Numbered from the stretch's first letter, positions 1-9,046 are shown. The stretch is 64,000 nucleotides of DNA from Methylocaldum szegediense (GCF_949769195.1 NZ_OX458333.1:3229001-3293000), one strand, 5' to 3'. The notes: generated from the letters alone by a model not told the origin. Made by a program: numbers and translations.

Positions 1-919
1 TCGGAACGGACCGTTCGGTGCCTTGAATTGCGCCGCCCTGAGCGAAACCTTGATTGAGAGCGAACTGTTCGGGCATGAAAAAGGCGCTTTCACCGGTGCC
101 GTGAGCAGCAAGGACGGGTGGTTCGAAACCGCTAACAACGGCACTCTGTTCCTGGACGAAGTCGGCGATCTGCCTCTGGGGCTGCAGGCGAAGCTATTGC
201 GCGTGCTGCAGGAACGCGAGGTGGTGAAGGTCGGAGCGCGGCGGGCGACGCCGGTGAACGTGCGAGTGATCGCGGCCACCAACGTCAATCTGGAAGAGGC
301 GGTGGAAGCCGGCCGTTTCCGGGCCGATCTGTACTATCGCTTCAACGTCGCCATGGTGCAGCTCGTGCCTTTGAGGGATCGGCCCGGGGACATCCTGCCT
401 TTGGCCCGTCACTTCCTGAAACTGTACGGCGAGCGTCTGGGCTACAAGGACGCCCGGCTGACTCCGGAGGCGGAACGGCTCTTGTTGAACTACGACTGGC
501 CGGGCAACATTCGGGAGTTGGAGAACGCGATTCATAGAGCCCTGCTGGTCTGCCCGGGCGACCATCTCCGTCCCGAGGATTTCAAGCTTTCGGGACTGCG
601 GCCTCAAGCAACGGCGGCGCCCGTGTCGATCACATCTACTGCCTCCCTGGAGGCCGCCGTGCGTCAGTTGTGCGAGCGGGCGCCGCCGAAACTGTTCGAG
701 CTGATCGAGTCCACAGTTCTTCGTACGGCGCTCGAATTCTGCGAACATAACCAGGTTCAGACCGCCCGACTGCTGGCGATCAGCCGTAACGTGCTGCGTC
801 ATCGCATGGCGCTGTATGGCCTCTTACCAAACAGCCAAGGCGAAAAAGCAAATACCTCTGGTTCCGTTTACGCGCCCACACGGTCTTCCCATACCCTTGC
901 GCCGGGCTGCTGCGACTGA
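1..919 (+). CDS. Sigma-54-dependent transcriptional activator, 3' part (5' end outside window)
   Basis: Cytoplasmic enhancer-binding activator that uses ATP hydrolysis to open sigma-54 promoters. The reading frame is open from base 2 and starts inside the AAA+ domain, so the N-terminal sensor domain and start codon lie upstream of the window; the TTG at 23 is not a real start. Visible motifs are [15 protein letters not shown] (the sigma-54 contacting GAFTGA loop), Walker [12 protein letters not shown], arginine-finger region [11 protein letters not shown] and [12 protein letters not shown] Fis-type helix-turn-helix follows ([20 protein letters not shown]), then a tail of about 30 residues with no recognisable domain. 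The target genes cannot be named because the sensor domain is missing. Family assignment is firm. Confidence 0.93.
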   Translation, partial: RNGPFGALNCAALSETLIESELFGHEKGAFTGAVSSKDGWFETANNGTLFLDEVGDLPLGLQAKLLRVLQEREVVKVGARRATPVNVRVIAATNVNLEEAVEAGRFRADLYYRFNVAMVQLVPLRDRPGDILPLARHFLKLYGERLGYKDARLTPEAERLLLNYDWPGNIRELENAIHRALLVCPGDHLRPEDFKLSGLRPQATAAPVSITSTASLEAAVRQLCERAPPKLFELIESTVLRTALEFCEHNQVQTARLLAISRNVLRHRMALYGLLPNSQGEKANTSGSVYAPTRSSHTLAPGCCD

Positions 920-1599
920 ACTGACAAAAGGATTGCCCCTGGGCTGGCAGGTGGAGCAATGAACTCACGGTCAGGGTCGAGCAAGTGGCCGAAGGCTTAG
1001 CCTTCGTCTGCTGCCTTGCTGATCGTATAGCGTTCGCATAGTTCGAAGGAAACTCCTTTGTCCCGGTCGCGAGACCTCATTTCATGATGGCCAGCCCATC
1101 GTCGTGACCACCTCGCGCCACGGCTCGTCGTTCGTAAGAACCGTTCACACGGAAGTCTGCGCCTGACTCGGAACACTTCGCTAAAACGGCGCATGTTGAA
1201 CATAAGACAACAGCGTGCTGCTTGTCTGTTGTCTATTGATCAGCCGGCAAGGGTTTCGTCTGGAACCGTTTTCCTTCTCGCCGATAGTCCCGCCTGTGGA
1301 ATGGGCGCATTGCCTCGTCCTCTCGGCCATGTCTTCCGTGGTCAGGAATAGCGGACGGCAATGGCATGTACTCTGCTAAATGGCAAGCGTTCGTTTCTGC
1401 ACGACTGCTCCGGCCTACGAATAGCGTAGGCCGGGTCAACTCGGGGCCGAACTACCCCGATGCGGCGACGAACCACCTGAACCAGTCCCAAGCGTGTATC
1501 TGGCCTTGCCACAGGACCGGGATGCCACAAGGGTTTTAGGGGCTGGACAAATCGATAAACAGAATCCGTTGAATACGGCTATCCAGCAAGGAGAAAAAT
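920..1599. other. Gene-free stretch of about 680 bp
   Basis: The short open frames here (about 60-70 codons) have no recognisable domain and no good ribosome binding site. The stretch holds a small inverted repeat right after the sigma-54 gene (CGAAGGCT at 990-997 against AGCCTTCG at 999-1006, no T-run) and the structured element at 1410-1483. The leader of the methyltransferase gene occupies the last part. Confidence 0.6.
1410..1483 (+). repeat. Structured intergenic element, copy A (partner at 54196-54270)
   Basis: A perfect 10-bp hairpin (CCGGCCTACG, loop AATAG, CGTAGGCCGG at 1410-1434) is followed by a 50-base segment (1433-1482) that aligns without gaps to 54221-54270, with 35 of 50 bases identical and 13 of the 15 differences being transitions. 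Shared invariant blocks are GGGGC, CCCCG, GCGGCGAC and CCTGA. The strand is given in the orientation in which the hairpin precedes the conserved block. It could be a mobile palindromic repeat or a structured RNA. I do not recognise it as a known riboswitch class. Confidence 0.55.
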
Positions 1600-2406
1600 A
1601 TGAGCGCCTTGAGCTTGGCTTTTGATACGCAGCGTCTTGCCGAAAAGTACGAAGAGCTGAGCAGTGACCGTCAATTTAAGCAGGGCAAATGGCTGATCGA
1701 GGAATTGAACCTCGTTCCGGGGGAGCGGGTCCTTGATGTCGGCTGCGGAACCGGGTTATTGGCGGAGCATGTCGCGGATATCGTCGGACCTTCGGGTTTC
1801 GTGGCGGGGATCGATCCATTGCCGCTCCGCATCGCCATTGCCAACCGTAGGGCGAAATCCAATCTGGTTTTCCGGGTCGGCAATGCCTATGACTTGACCG
1901 AATTTGCCGAAAACAGCTTCGACGCAGTCTATCTGAATGCGGTTTTTCATTGGCTTTCGGAGAAGGAAGAACCTTTGCAGCAAATTCGGAGGGTACTGAA
2001 GCCGGGCGGGCGGCTCGGGTTGACTACGGGCTCGAAAGAACATCCCAACCGGCTCTTGCAGATCAGACGCGAGATTCTGTCCAAAGAGCCTTACAACGCT
2101 TTTCCCGAATCCCGGTCCGGATATCCACACTGGGTGAGCGTACCGGAGCTGGTTTGGCTACTGGACCGCAACGGCTTCTCGATCAGTAAAGTAGAGGTAC
2201 TGGAAAACGTTATCCATCACGCGAACGCGGACGCCGCCATCGATTTCTCGCAGGCCAGTTCCTTCGGTAACTTTCTCGGTCACCTCCCGGACGAACTGAG
2301 AGAATCGGCCATCGCCGAGATCAAGGACGCGCTGGAGGCATTGCGGACGCCGGAAGGTATTCGTCTGGAAGGCTGCCGCATCGTGGCGGTGGCGACAAGG
2401 AAGTGA
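1600..2406 (+). CDS. Class I SAM-dependent methyltransferase (Methyltransf_11 type)
   Basis: Soluble methyltransferase of 268 residues. The SAM-binding motif I VLDVGCGTG is near residue 44, followed by an acidic motif II region (AGIDPLPLRIA), motif III-like FDAVYLNAVFHWL and the post-core LKPGGRLGLTT. The C-terminal 100 residues presumably form the substrate-specific part. The ATG at 1600 is preceded by AAGGAGAAAAAT, a good ribosome binding site. It stands alone between gene-free stretches, so context gives no clue to substrate. The fold is certain; the substrate is unknown. Confidence 0.85.
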   Translation: MSALSLAFDTQRLAEKYEELSSDRQFKQGKWLIEELNLVPGERVLDVGCGTGLLAEHVADIVGPSGFVAGIDPLPLRIAIANRRAKSNLVFRVGNAYDLTEFAENSFDAVYLNAVFHWLSEKEEPLQQIRRVLKPGGRLGLTTGSKEHPNRLLQIRREILSKEPYNAFPESRSGYPHWVSVPELVWLLDRNGFSISKVEVLENVIHHANADAAIDFSQASSFGNFLGHLPDELRESAIAEIKDALEALRTPEGIRLEGCRIVAVATRK

Positions 2407-2924
2407 GCTCGCCATCTGGTCCGGGAAAAGGTAGGGGGAGTTCAAGTTGCTGAACGAAAAAACCTGCCGTATGGCGCGCCCGAGCATCGCTGGCTGGAGC
2501 CGGAATTGCCCGAAGGATCGCGTACGGCGATAGATCTACAGGGACGTACATTCTGTCGCCCCCGGCGTAAGCCGGCGACGCGCAGGATCAGCGCGCCATA
2601 CGGGTGCCTTTTCTTTGGGTTACTTTGGATTCGCACCTTCCCTGGTGCGAACCCTTCGGGCGCTCTCCGCGCGTCCAAATGTGTTCCCGACACATTTGTT
2701 AGTCACGCAAAGAACAAACTCGCCAGGAGCGAGTTTGGACAGGCGGAGGCTGGCCCGAAGGGCTAACCTCAGGGATGGGGTTAGCACAAGTAACTCGCCC
2801 GCGGGGCGAGACCCGCTGAAAAATAACGCGCTGCCGGAGGCAGCCTCCTTATTTCAGCCTACATCAGAGATGAAAACGGCGCTTTTGGATGTATCCAACT
2901 GCCGAATTTAGGAAAAGATTCTCG
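2407..2924. other. Intergenic region of about 520 bp containing a hairpin array
   Basis: There is no convincing gene. Two overlapping plus-strand frames of 86 and 98 codons run through the hairpin array and look like the low-complexity translations that such repeats commonly produce. The array is listed separately at 2630-2848. Confidence 0.6.
2630..2848. repeat. Array of six perfect inverted repeats
   Basis: Successive hairpins: TTCGCACC/GGTGCGAA (2630-2651), CAAATGTGT/ACACATTTG (2676-2698), AAACTCG/CGAGTTT (2716-2736), GCTAACC/GGTTAGC (2762-2785), CTCGCCC/GGGCGAG (2794-2810) and GGAGGC/GCCTCC (2836-2848). Phrases such as TTTCTTTGGGTTACTTT and TAACTCGCCCGCGGGGCGAG resemble a dispersed intergenic repeat I recall from other gammaproteobacteria. 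The function is not known to me. It lies between the methyltransferase gene and the convergent MacB permease gene, where it could end transcription from both sides. Confidence 0.6.
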
Positions 2925-4148
2925 TCATTGGTAACGCAAGGCCTCGATCGGTCTGAGTTCGGCCGCTTTGCGCGCCGGATAGAAGCCGAAGAAGATCCCG
3001 ACCGCGGCGGCGACGGTGAAGGCGAGGAGGATGGACGATAGGGTGACGACCACGGTCATGCCGCCCAGGACGGCGGCCAGCCAGGCGCCGACGAAGCCGA
3101 TCGCGGCGCCGATCAGGCTGCCGGCGAGGGAGATGATCAGCGCTTCCAGGAGAAATTGCAGCAGCACGTCGCGGCGTCGGGCGCCGATGGCGAGGCGGAT
3201 CCCGATCTCGCGGGTACGTTCGGTGACCGATACCAGCATGATGTTCATGATGCCGATGCCTCCCACCAGCAGCGAGATCGAGGCGATGGCGCCCAGCATG
3301 ACCGACATGGTGCGCGTAGTTCCGGCGGCGGTCTGAGCGAGAGCGGTCAGGTTGCGGACGGTGAAATCGTCTTCCTGTCCCGGCCGGATACGGTGCCGTG
3401 CGCGCAACAGTTCTTTAATGCTCTGCTCCGCACGGGGCATGACCTCCCGCGAGCGCGCTTTGACCATGATGAAGCGGATCATGCCCGGAAACGGGTTACC
3501 GAACAGTTGGCGCTGGGCGGTCGTCAAAGGCACCATCGCGGTGTCGTCCTGATCGCGCCCGTCCAGACTTTGTCCTTTAGGTTCCAGGACGCTGACGACG
3601 ACGAATGGGCTATTCTTGACGCGCACGGTCTTGCCGACCGGATCTTCGTTGCCGAACAGGTTTTGAACCACGGTTTGCCCGAGTACGATGACCCGGGTCG
3701 CCGAGCGCACGTCGCTGTCCGTGAACACGGCGCCGCCGACCGGGTGCCAGTCGCGCACCTCGAAATAGGCCGGGGTGGTGCCCATGATGGACGTCGCCCA
3801 GTTGTTGGGGCCGTAGATCACTTGCGCGACGTTGGAAAATGCCGGTGCGACCGCGGCGATCTCAGGCAGTTCGCCGATGGCGTAAGCGTCGTTGACGGTG
3901 AGCGTGGGTACGGTGCCGCTGCCCATGCGCACGCCGCCCGAGGTCGACGAACCGGTGAGCACGATGAAGAGATTGCTGCCCATGGAGGCGATCGCTTCGC
4001 TCACCATGGCCTGGGCGCCTTGACCGATTGCCATCATCAGCACGACGGCGCCTACGCCGATGATCATGCCGAGCATGGTGAGCGCGCTCCGCAGCCGATT
4101 GGCGCCCATCGCCTGCAGAGCCTCCTCGAGTAGGCTGCCGAACATCAT
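2925..4148 (-). CDS. MacB-type ABC transporter permease
   Basis: Inner-membrane permease of 407 residues with the FtsX/MacB layout: N-terminal membrane helix (LTMLGMIIGVGAVVLMMAIG), a large periplasmic MacB_PCD domain, then three C-terminal helices, the first after the TERTREIGIRLAIGARRRDV coupling motif. It works with the ATPase just upstream, whose stop it overlaps by 4 bp (translational coupling). In E. coli MacB the ATPase and permease are one chain; here they are separate, as in the YknYZ/LolCDE style. With the MacA-like and TolC-like genes upstream it forms a tripartite exporter of a peptide, antibiotic or lipid-like substrate. It is the last gene of the ECF-linked operon. Confidence 0.92.
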   Translation of the reverse strand: MMFGSLLEEALQAMGANRLRSALTMLGMIIGVGAVVLMMAIGQGAQAMVSEAIASMGSNLFIVLTGSSTSGGVRMGSGTVPTLTVNDAYAIGELPEIAAVAPAFSNVAQVIYGPNNWATSIMGTTPAYFEVRDWHPVGGAVFTDSDVRSATRVIVLGQTVVQNLFGNEDPVGKTVRVKNSPFVVVSVLEPKGQSLDGRDQDDTAMVPLTTAQRQLFGNPFPGMIRFIMVKARSREVMPRAEQSIKELLRARHRIRPGQEDDFTVRNLTALAQTAAGTTRTMSVMLGAIASISLLVGGIGIMNIMLVSVTERTREIGIRLAIGARRRDVLLQFLLEALIISLAGSLIGAAIGFVGAWLAAVLGGMTVVVTLSSILLAFTVAAAVGIFFGFYPARKAAELRPIEALRYQ

Positions 4149-4864
4149 GCGTACGCTCTCTTCAGAATCGTTTTCGTCGGCCCGTCCTCGGCGATGTGGC
4201 CATCCACCACATGGATCAGACGCTGGGCATAGCGTGCCACGTCCGGCTCGTGTGTCACCAGGACGATGGTCAGGCCCTGTTCCCGGTTAAGGCGTTCGAA
4301 CAAAGCCATGATTTCCTCGCTGGTATGGGTGTCCAGGTTACCGGTCGGCTCGTCGGCCAGGATCAGCGGCGGTGAGTTGGCCAAAGCCCGGGCGATGGCG
4401 ACGCGTTGCTGCTGACCGCCCGAAAGCTGCGGCGGCTTATGGCCGATGCGGTGACCGAGTCCTACTTGTCGGAGCAGCTCCACCGCGCGGGCTTCCCTCT
4501 CTTCGCGGCTCACGCCGGCGTAGAGTAGAGGCAGCGCGACATTATCTTCGACGGTTTTCCTGGGCAACAGATTGAAGCCTTGGAAGACGAAACCTATGGT
4601 TCGATTACGCAGAGCGGCGAGCTGGTCCGGGTCGAGCTTGGCGGTATCGGTTCCGTTCAGCACATAACGGCCGCCGCTCGGAACATCAAGGCAACCCAAG
4701 ATGTTCATCAGAGTCGATTTTCCCGAACCCGAGGGTCCCATGATGGCGACGAACTCGCCGGCATCGATCGTGAAATTCAGGCCGTGCAATATTTCCAGAG
4801 TGCCGGCATCACCTACCGGATAACTCTTGACGAGATCGACGACTTCGATGAGTGGGGACGGCAT
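4145..4864 (-). CDS. MacB-type ABC transporter ATP-binding protein
   Basis: Cytoplasmic ATPase of 239 residues, typical of the LolD/MacB class. Walker [11 protein letters not shown]-loop [10 protein letters not shown], signature [15 protein letters not shown], Walker [13 protein letters not shown] and the switch histidine in LVTHEPDVA are all intact. The ATG is at 4864, two bases after the MacA stop. It powers the neighbouring permease, which it overlaps by 4 bp. Confidence 0.95.
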   Translation of the reverse strand: MPSPLIEVVDLVKSYPVGDAGTLEILHGLNFTIDAGEFVAIMGPSGSGKSTLMNILGCLDVPSGGRYVLNGTDTAKLDPDQLAALRNRTIGFVFQGFNLLPRKTVEDNVALPLLYAGVSREEREARAVELLRQVGLGHRIGHKPPQLSGGQQQRVAIARALANSPPLILADEPTGNLDTHTSEEIMALFERLNREQGLTIVLVTHEPDVARYAQRLIHVVDGHIAEDGPTKTILKRAYA

Positions 4865-4866
4865 GC

Positions 4867-6018
4867 TCAGAACATCCTGACCCTGAAAGAACCGCCGGGG
4901 CCACGGCCGCCGCTGCCATCCGGTCGGCCTGCCTGTTGATGCTGGTCCTCGGTGATCAGAGGATCGCCTTCCTTGAGGTCGCCTTCGACCAATTCCGCGA
5001 ACCTGCCGTCGGCGATCCCGATACGCACCGGTACCGCTACCGGCGCTCCGTCTTTTAGACGATAAACGTTTTTCTTTCCAGGATTCGTGGATTCAGGTCT
5101 CCCCGTCGGTCGATAGCGCAGGGCTGGCAACGGCAGCTTCAGTACGTCCTTGCGCTCGTCGACGACGATGTTGACGAAGGCCGTCATGCCGGGCAAGAGA
5201 ATTTCCTCGGGGTTGTCCACATCGATCACCACATTGTAAGTCACGACGTTTTGAAGAACTTGCGAATTCAGACGAATCTGCCGCACGGTTCCCACGAATT
5301 CTTGTCCCGGAAACGCGTCCACCGTGAAATTCACCATCTGGCCGACTCTTACCTTGCCTACGTCCGCTTCGGCGACCGTAGTGTCGATCTGCATCTTCTT
5401 CAGGTCCTGGGCAATGGTGAAAAGGGTGGGCGTCTGAAAGCTGGCGGCTACGGTTTGGCCTACGTCCACGTCCCGTGATACCACGACGCCCGATACCGGC
5501 GAAACGATGACGCTGTAGCGCAGATTGGTCTCGTCACGATAAACCTGGGCCTTGGCCGCAGCCAACTGGGCCTTGGCCGCGCCCAGCGCCTGTATCGCCT
5601 GATCGAGTTCGGCGCGGGAGATATAGTCCTGTTCGTACAGGGCGCGGGCGCGCCGTTCGTTGGCTTCCGCGAGTTCCAGGGAGGCGAGCGCGTTGGCCAC
5701 GTTGGCGCGGCTTTGCTCGAGTTGGGCTTGGAACAGAGCTGGGTCCAGTCTAGCCAGAACCTGGCCTTCGCGCACCCGATCATTGAAGTCCGCATACAAG
5801 GTTTGCACAGTGCCCGATACCTGGGTGCCGACGTTGACCAGCACCACGGGGTTGAGGGTTCCGTTGGCTGAAACGGTCTGCCGGATCTCGCCGCGGGCGA
5901 CCGGAAGCGTGCGGTAGACCGAAGCGTCGGCGGCCTTGCGGCGCTTGTCCCACAGCACGAATCCGCCAGCGCCCAGGGCGATTAGGATCAACAGGATCAA
6001 TACTTTCGAACGCGACAT
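4867..6018 (-). CDS. MacA-like periplasmic adaptor (HlyD/RND membrane fusion family)
   Basis: Membrane fusion protein of 383 residues that bridges the inner-membrane MacB complex and the TolC duct. An N-terminal membrane anchor (VLILLILIALGAGGFVLW) is followed by a first lipoyl half (RQTVSANGTLNPV), an alpha-helical hairpin (about residues 95-165, Ala/Glu/Arg-rich heptads), the second lipoyl half (YSVIVSPVSGVVVSRDVDVG) and a beta-barrel domain. The last 30 residues are Gly/Pro-rich. The ATG at 6018 has AGGTTC upstream. It lies 12 bp after the TolC-like stop in the same operon. Confidence 0.93.
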   Translation of the reverse strand: MSRSKVLILLILIALGAGGFVLWDKRRKAADASVYRTLPVARGEIRQTVSANGTLNPVVLVNVGTQVSGTVQTLYADFNDRVREGQVLARLDPALFQAQLEQSRANVANALASLELAEANERRARALYEQDYISRAELDQAIQALGAAKAQLAAAKAQVYRDETNLRYSVIVSPVSGVVVSRDVDVGQTVAASFQTPTLFTIAQDLKKMQIDTTVAEADVGKVRVGQMVNFTVDAFPGQEFVGTVRQIRLNSQVLQNVVTYNVVIDVDNPEEILLPGMTAFVNIVVDERKDVLKLPLPALRYRPTGRPESTNPGKKNVYRLKDGAPVAVPVRIGIADGRFAELVEGDLKEGDPLITEDQHQQAGRPDGSGGRGPGGSFRVRMF

Positions 6019-6030
6019 CGTGAACCTAGA

Positions 6031-7554
6031 TTAGGGGAGATTGGTTTTCTTTCCCACCGTCCGCAGACTGGCACCGATTTCGGTCGGGTCTAGGGCGCCG
6101 ATCGCCTGTGCCAGGCGGGCTTTGCCGATATGCCAGTTATAGCGGGCCTGAACGTATTGCAAACGGGCATTGGCAAGATCCGCTTCGGCGTTCAGAAGTT
6201 CCAAAATACTGCCTGCCCCAGCCTTATAACGTCCCAAAGCCACTTTTTCCGACTGGGTTGCGCTTGCCAACAAATCGCGGGTGCTAGCCAGCGTTTCCCT
6301 GGTGGTGTTCAAGTCGAAATAGGCGCGCCATACGTCGAGGGCGATGGCCTGATCCAACTGATCGCGGGTAGCTTCCTGTACCGCCACTTGTTCTTCTGCG
6401 TTTCGAATCTGGTAGGTGTTGGCGAAGCCGGTGAACAGGGGCACGCTCAGCTGCAGGCCGACCGACCAGCTTTGGAAATTCTGCGAGACACTGGAATCGC
6501 TGTAGGAATAATTGCTCACCAGGGACAGGGTCGGCAGGCTGTTGGAGCGAGCCGATCTCACGTTCGCCTCGGCGGCTCGGACCTGAGCCTCGGCGGCCGC
6601 CAGATCCGGGCGTAACGCCTTGGCTTCTTCGATCAAAGCCTGCACGTCCCGTTCCCGTTCCTCGTCCGGCTCGATATAGGCGGGCGACGCGATATTCAAT
6701 GACGGGTCGGGTTTGAGGCCCATCACGTTGGCGAGGACGCCCAAGGCGTTCTGCGCTTCGCCTTCGGCTCGCTGGCGGTTGAGCTTGGCCTGAGCGTAAG
6801 CAGTTTGGGCTTGCAGCTTGTCGGCCAGCGCCGCGGCTCCGACCTCGTAACGGAACGACGCGGCTTTGAAAGCTTCCTCGCTGGAGCGTTCGGACGCTTG
6901 CGTGGCTTCCAGGGCCGAGCGCGCCGCGAACAACTGGTAATAGGCTTGGACCGCGTTGAACAACACGTTCTGCAAGGTAGCGGCATGGCTCCAGTTGGCG
7001 GCTTCCAATGCCGCCCGCGCGCTATCCACCCGTGCCGACCGGCCGCCGAAATCGAACAGCAGATAGTTGAGGCTCACCGAGGGCGTGATCCGGAATTGTT
7101 CCTGACGTCCGAAGCTTCCGCCGCCTATCCCCGTTCCCAGGGTAAAGTCTTGCAGTTGGCTCTGAGAGGCGCTTCGGGTGCCGGTTTGGCCATACGAGAG
7201 CGAGGTATTGAAGTTGATGGTGGGCAGGTAGGCGGCTTGCGCCACGCCGAGTTGGGCCGCCTGGGCCCGAGCGCTGGCCCAGGTCTGCCGCGTCTGCGGA
7301 TTATGGCAGAGCGCTTGATCGATGATGTCGACCAAGGTCCAGGTGCGGTCGATTCGGGCCTCGGCAGGGCAAGGTTCGCCTACGCCGGGTCTATAGGCCG
7401 ATCGCGCACGCGAAGGCGACACGGCTTTGCGAGTGTTTAGAGGGTCTTCCAAGAATGGCGGGCGCTCCAATGCCGGCAGATCGCCGGCTAGGAAGGAACC
7501 TGCCAACACCAGGAGCTTGAGCCCACGAGCGGGCCGCGTACTAGGCTTTTTCAC
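6031..7554 (-). CDS. TolC-family outer membrane efflux protein
   Basis: Outer membrane channel component of 507 residues, in the usual size range. An N-terminal signal-like stretch (GLKLLVLAGSFLAGDLPA) precedes about 50 variable residues, then two OEP repeats with long coiled coils (for example ALEATQASERSSEEAFKAA and RYKAGAGSILELLNAEADL, the conserved repeat signature). The start is a GTG at 7554. It sits 16 bp after the CnrX-like gene and 12 bp before macA, so it is the dedicated duct of this exporter. Confidence 0.92.
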   Translation of the reverse strand: MKKPSTRPARGLKLLVLAGSFLAGDLPALERPPFLEDPLNTRKAVSPSRARSAYRPGVGEPCPAEARIDRTWTLVDIIDQALCHNPQTRQTWASARAQAAQLGVAQAAYLPTINFNTSLSYGQTGTRSASQSQLQDFTLGTGIGGGSFGRQEQFRITPSVSLNYLLFDFGGRSARVDSARAALEAANWSHAATLQNVLFNAVQAYYQLFAARSALEATQASERSSEEAFKAASFRYEVGAAALADKLQAQTAYAQAKLNRQRAEGEAQNALGVLANVMGLKPDPSLNIASPAYIEPDEERERDVQALIEEAKALRPDLAAAEAQVRAAEANVRSARSNSLPTLSLVSNYSYSDSSVSQNFQSWSVGLQLSVPLFTGFANTYQIRNAEEQVAVQEATRDQLDQAIALDVWRAYFDLNTTRETLASTRDLLASATQSEKVALGRYKAGAGSILELLNAEADLANARLQYVQARYNWHIGKARLAQAIGALDPTEIGASLRTVGKKTNLP

Positions 7555-7570
7555 GGCGCTGTCGTGTTCT

Positions 7571-8011
7571 TCAATGTTCCGGTTTTTCGAGTAGGCGTCG
7601 ACGCCCTTCGCTCGACAACTCGGGCGCGGACGTCAGGATCACCGAGCGCAAGCTGGCTTGTAGTGCGTCCATCGCGCGCTCGCTGCGTTCCAGAGCCGCT
7701 TCCAGTTGTTCGCGCTGGAAGGGCTCGGCTTGGAGCGTCTTTCTGACCTCATCGCGCGAGGCGCGCACCGCTTCAATGCGGGCGGCGAGTTCTGGGCGCT
7801 GCGCGTCCAGGATTCTGCGGAACGCCATCGCGTCCTGCTCAGGAAGCCTCGACGTGAATCTTTCCTCGAACGCTTCGATCGATAGCCAGGAGGGGCGATG
7901 CTTGTGCTTATAGGCGCCGGCGCCGATCCATGCCAACAAGAACACGTTGGTCGCCAAGGAGCCGAGAAGGATCAGAGCCGTTGCTCTGGACGATAGGCTT
8001 AGAGGTTTCAT
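7571..8011 (-). CDS. CnrX-like periplasmic metal/stress sensor protein
   Basis: Small protein of 146 residues with one N-terminal membrane helix (ATALILLGSLATNVFLLAWIG) and a periplasmic, charged, all-helical domain (two long helices, about residues 42-135). This is the layout of the CnrX/NccX/CpxP-like metal-resistance family. The start is set at the ATG at 8011, giving a 4-bp ATGA overlap with the gene upstream; a longer frame reaching 8173 only runs antiparallel-like through the neighbour. In the cnr system the X protein signals metal to the anti-sigma factor and so releases the ECF sigma factor. The same three-gene order here suggests the same logic. The ligand is unknown; a CpxP-like chaperone role is an alternative. 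Confidence 0.75.
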   Translation of the reverse strand: MKPLSLSSRATALILLGSLATNVFLLAWIGAGAYKHKHRPSWLSIEAFEERFTSRLPEQDAMAFRRILDAQRPELAARIEAVRASRDEVRKTLQAEPFQREQLEAALERSERAMDALQASLRSVILTSAPELSSEGRRRLLEKPEH

Positions 8012-8448
8012 CGTTCGCCGAAATCCCCCGCCAAGGTGCTCAAGGCCGCCGTGTTGATCCAGTCTTCGGAAGGCGTGGCGTTGATTCCGCCGCCGTACCA
8101 TCCAAGGAGGCAACCCATGACGAGTGCGACGCCGAAGCTTGCGATGCCGGGCCAGTACGAGGCGAACGGCCACACGATGACATCGGGCGGCACTTCGTTA
8201 GCGGATTTGCGACGTTGCGGGAGCCCAAGGGCCTGTTGGCAAATATGCTCGGCCAATCTTTCGGGTGGTGCCTCGATTTTCCATAGATCGAGCAGACGGT
8301 CGATGTGTTCGGCCTCGGTGCGTTCGGCGTTAAAGCGTGAAGAAGCGGCAAAACTATGCCAGCGCCAGATTTGGTAGCGCTTCTTCGGCCAGCGCCGGGT
8401 ATCGGCCCCAAAGGCCGCGAAATAACGTTTGAAGCGGGATAAGAGCAT
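8008..8448 (-). CDS. Probable anti-sigma factor, single-pass membrane protein
   Basis: Protein of 146 residues with a cytoplasmic, Arg/Trp-rich N-terminal half (YFAAFGADTRRWPKKRYQ and following helices), one membrane helix near residues 98-118 (GIASFGVALVMGCLLGWYGG) and a short periplasmic tail. I see no strong sequence family. The call rests on topology and position: it follows the ECF sigma gene by 10 bp and overlaps the CnrX-like gene by 4 bp, the standard place of an anti-sigma factor. It would hold the sigma factor at the membrane until the periplasmic partner signals. Confidence 0.65.
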   Translation of the reverse strand: MLLSRFKRYFAAFGADTRRWPKKRYQIWRWHSFAASSRFNAERTEAEHIDRLLDLWKIEAPPERLAEHICQQALGLPQRRKSANEVPPDVIVWPFASYWPGIASFGVALVMGCLLGWYGGGINATPSEDWINTAALSTLAGDFGER

Positions 8449-8458
8449 TGGGCTCCTC

Positions 8459-9046
8459 CTAAGTTCTGATCAATGGGGCCAGACGTTCGCGCAAGGTGCG
8501 CCTCGCTCGCACCAACAAAGCTTCCAAGGCGCTTACCGAGATCTCGAGGATTTCGGCGGCCTCAGCGTTGCTGAAGCCTTCGTAATAGCAGAGGACCAGA
8601 GCGGTTTTCTGTCGCATCGGCAGTTCCTCGACGGCACGAGCGATCTGCTCAGCTTGCTCTTGCCGGAAAAGCATGGATTCCAGGTCGGGCGTGGGCATGG
8701 ACGGCTCGTCGTCGCCCCACGGTTCGTAGCGGTCCCGGCGGAGGCGGTCGATGCACAGGTTGACCACGATCCGTCCCAGCCAGACGGCGAAACCGCCTTT
8801 TTGCGGAGACCAGGTCGCGGCGTTTACCCAAACCCTCAGAAAGGCTTCCTGGACGATCTCCTCAGTTTCCGTCGGCATGACGCCGAGTCGGCGTGCGATC
8901 GTGTACATACGGGGTGTATGCCGGCGCACCAACTGCGAAAAGGCGTCATGGTTGCCCTCGGTGACCCGCTCCATCAGGAACTCATCGGACGGTGACGAGG
9001 CATCGCCGTCTCGTTCCCGAGACCGGAATCCGGAGCCAGACTCCAT
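8459..9046 (-). CDS. ECF-type RNA polymerase sigma factor
   Basis: Sigma-70 family ECF regulator of about 195 residues. Region 2 is visible in DAFSQLVRRHTPRMYTIARR and EEIVQEAFLRVW; region 4 in LPMRQKTALVLCYYEGFSN and AAEILEISVSALEALLVRAR. The frame is open to 9169, but the ATG at 9046 gives a normal-length protein; neither start has a clear ribosome binding site, so the start is uncertain. It heads an operon with anti-sigma, periplasmic sensor and MacAB-TolC genes, and probably drives that operon. Confidence 0.92.
   Translation of the reverse strand: MESGSGFRSRERDGDASSPSDEFLMERVTEGNHDAFSQLVRRHTPRMYTIARRLGVMPTETEEIVQEAFLRVWVNAATWSPQKGGFAVWLGRIVVNLCIDRLRRDRYEPWGDDEPSMPTPDLESMLFRQEQAEQIARAVEELPMRQKTALVLCYYEGFSNAEAAEILEISVSALEALLVRARRTLRERLAPLIRT

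Noticed and set aside
2506-2911. Two plus-strand frames of 86 and 98 codons
   Set aside because: They run through the hairpin array; their products resemble translations of a dispersed repeat, not proteins.
3156-4133. A 325-codon plus-strand frame
   Set aside because: Antisense to the MacB permease gene; His/Asp/Gly-rich product typical of a GC-rich shadow frame.
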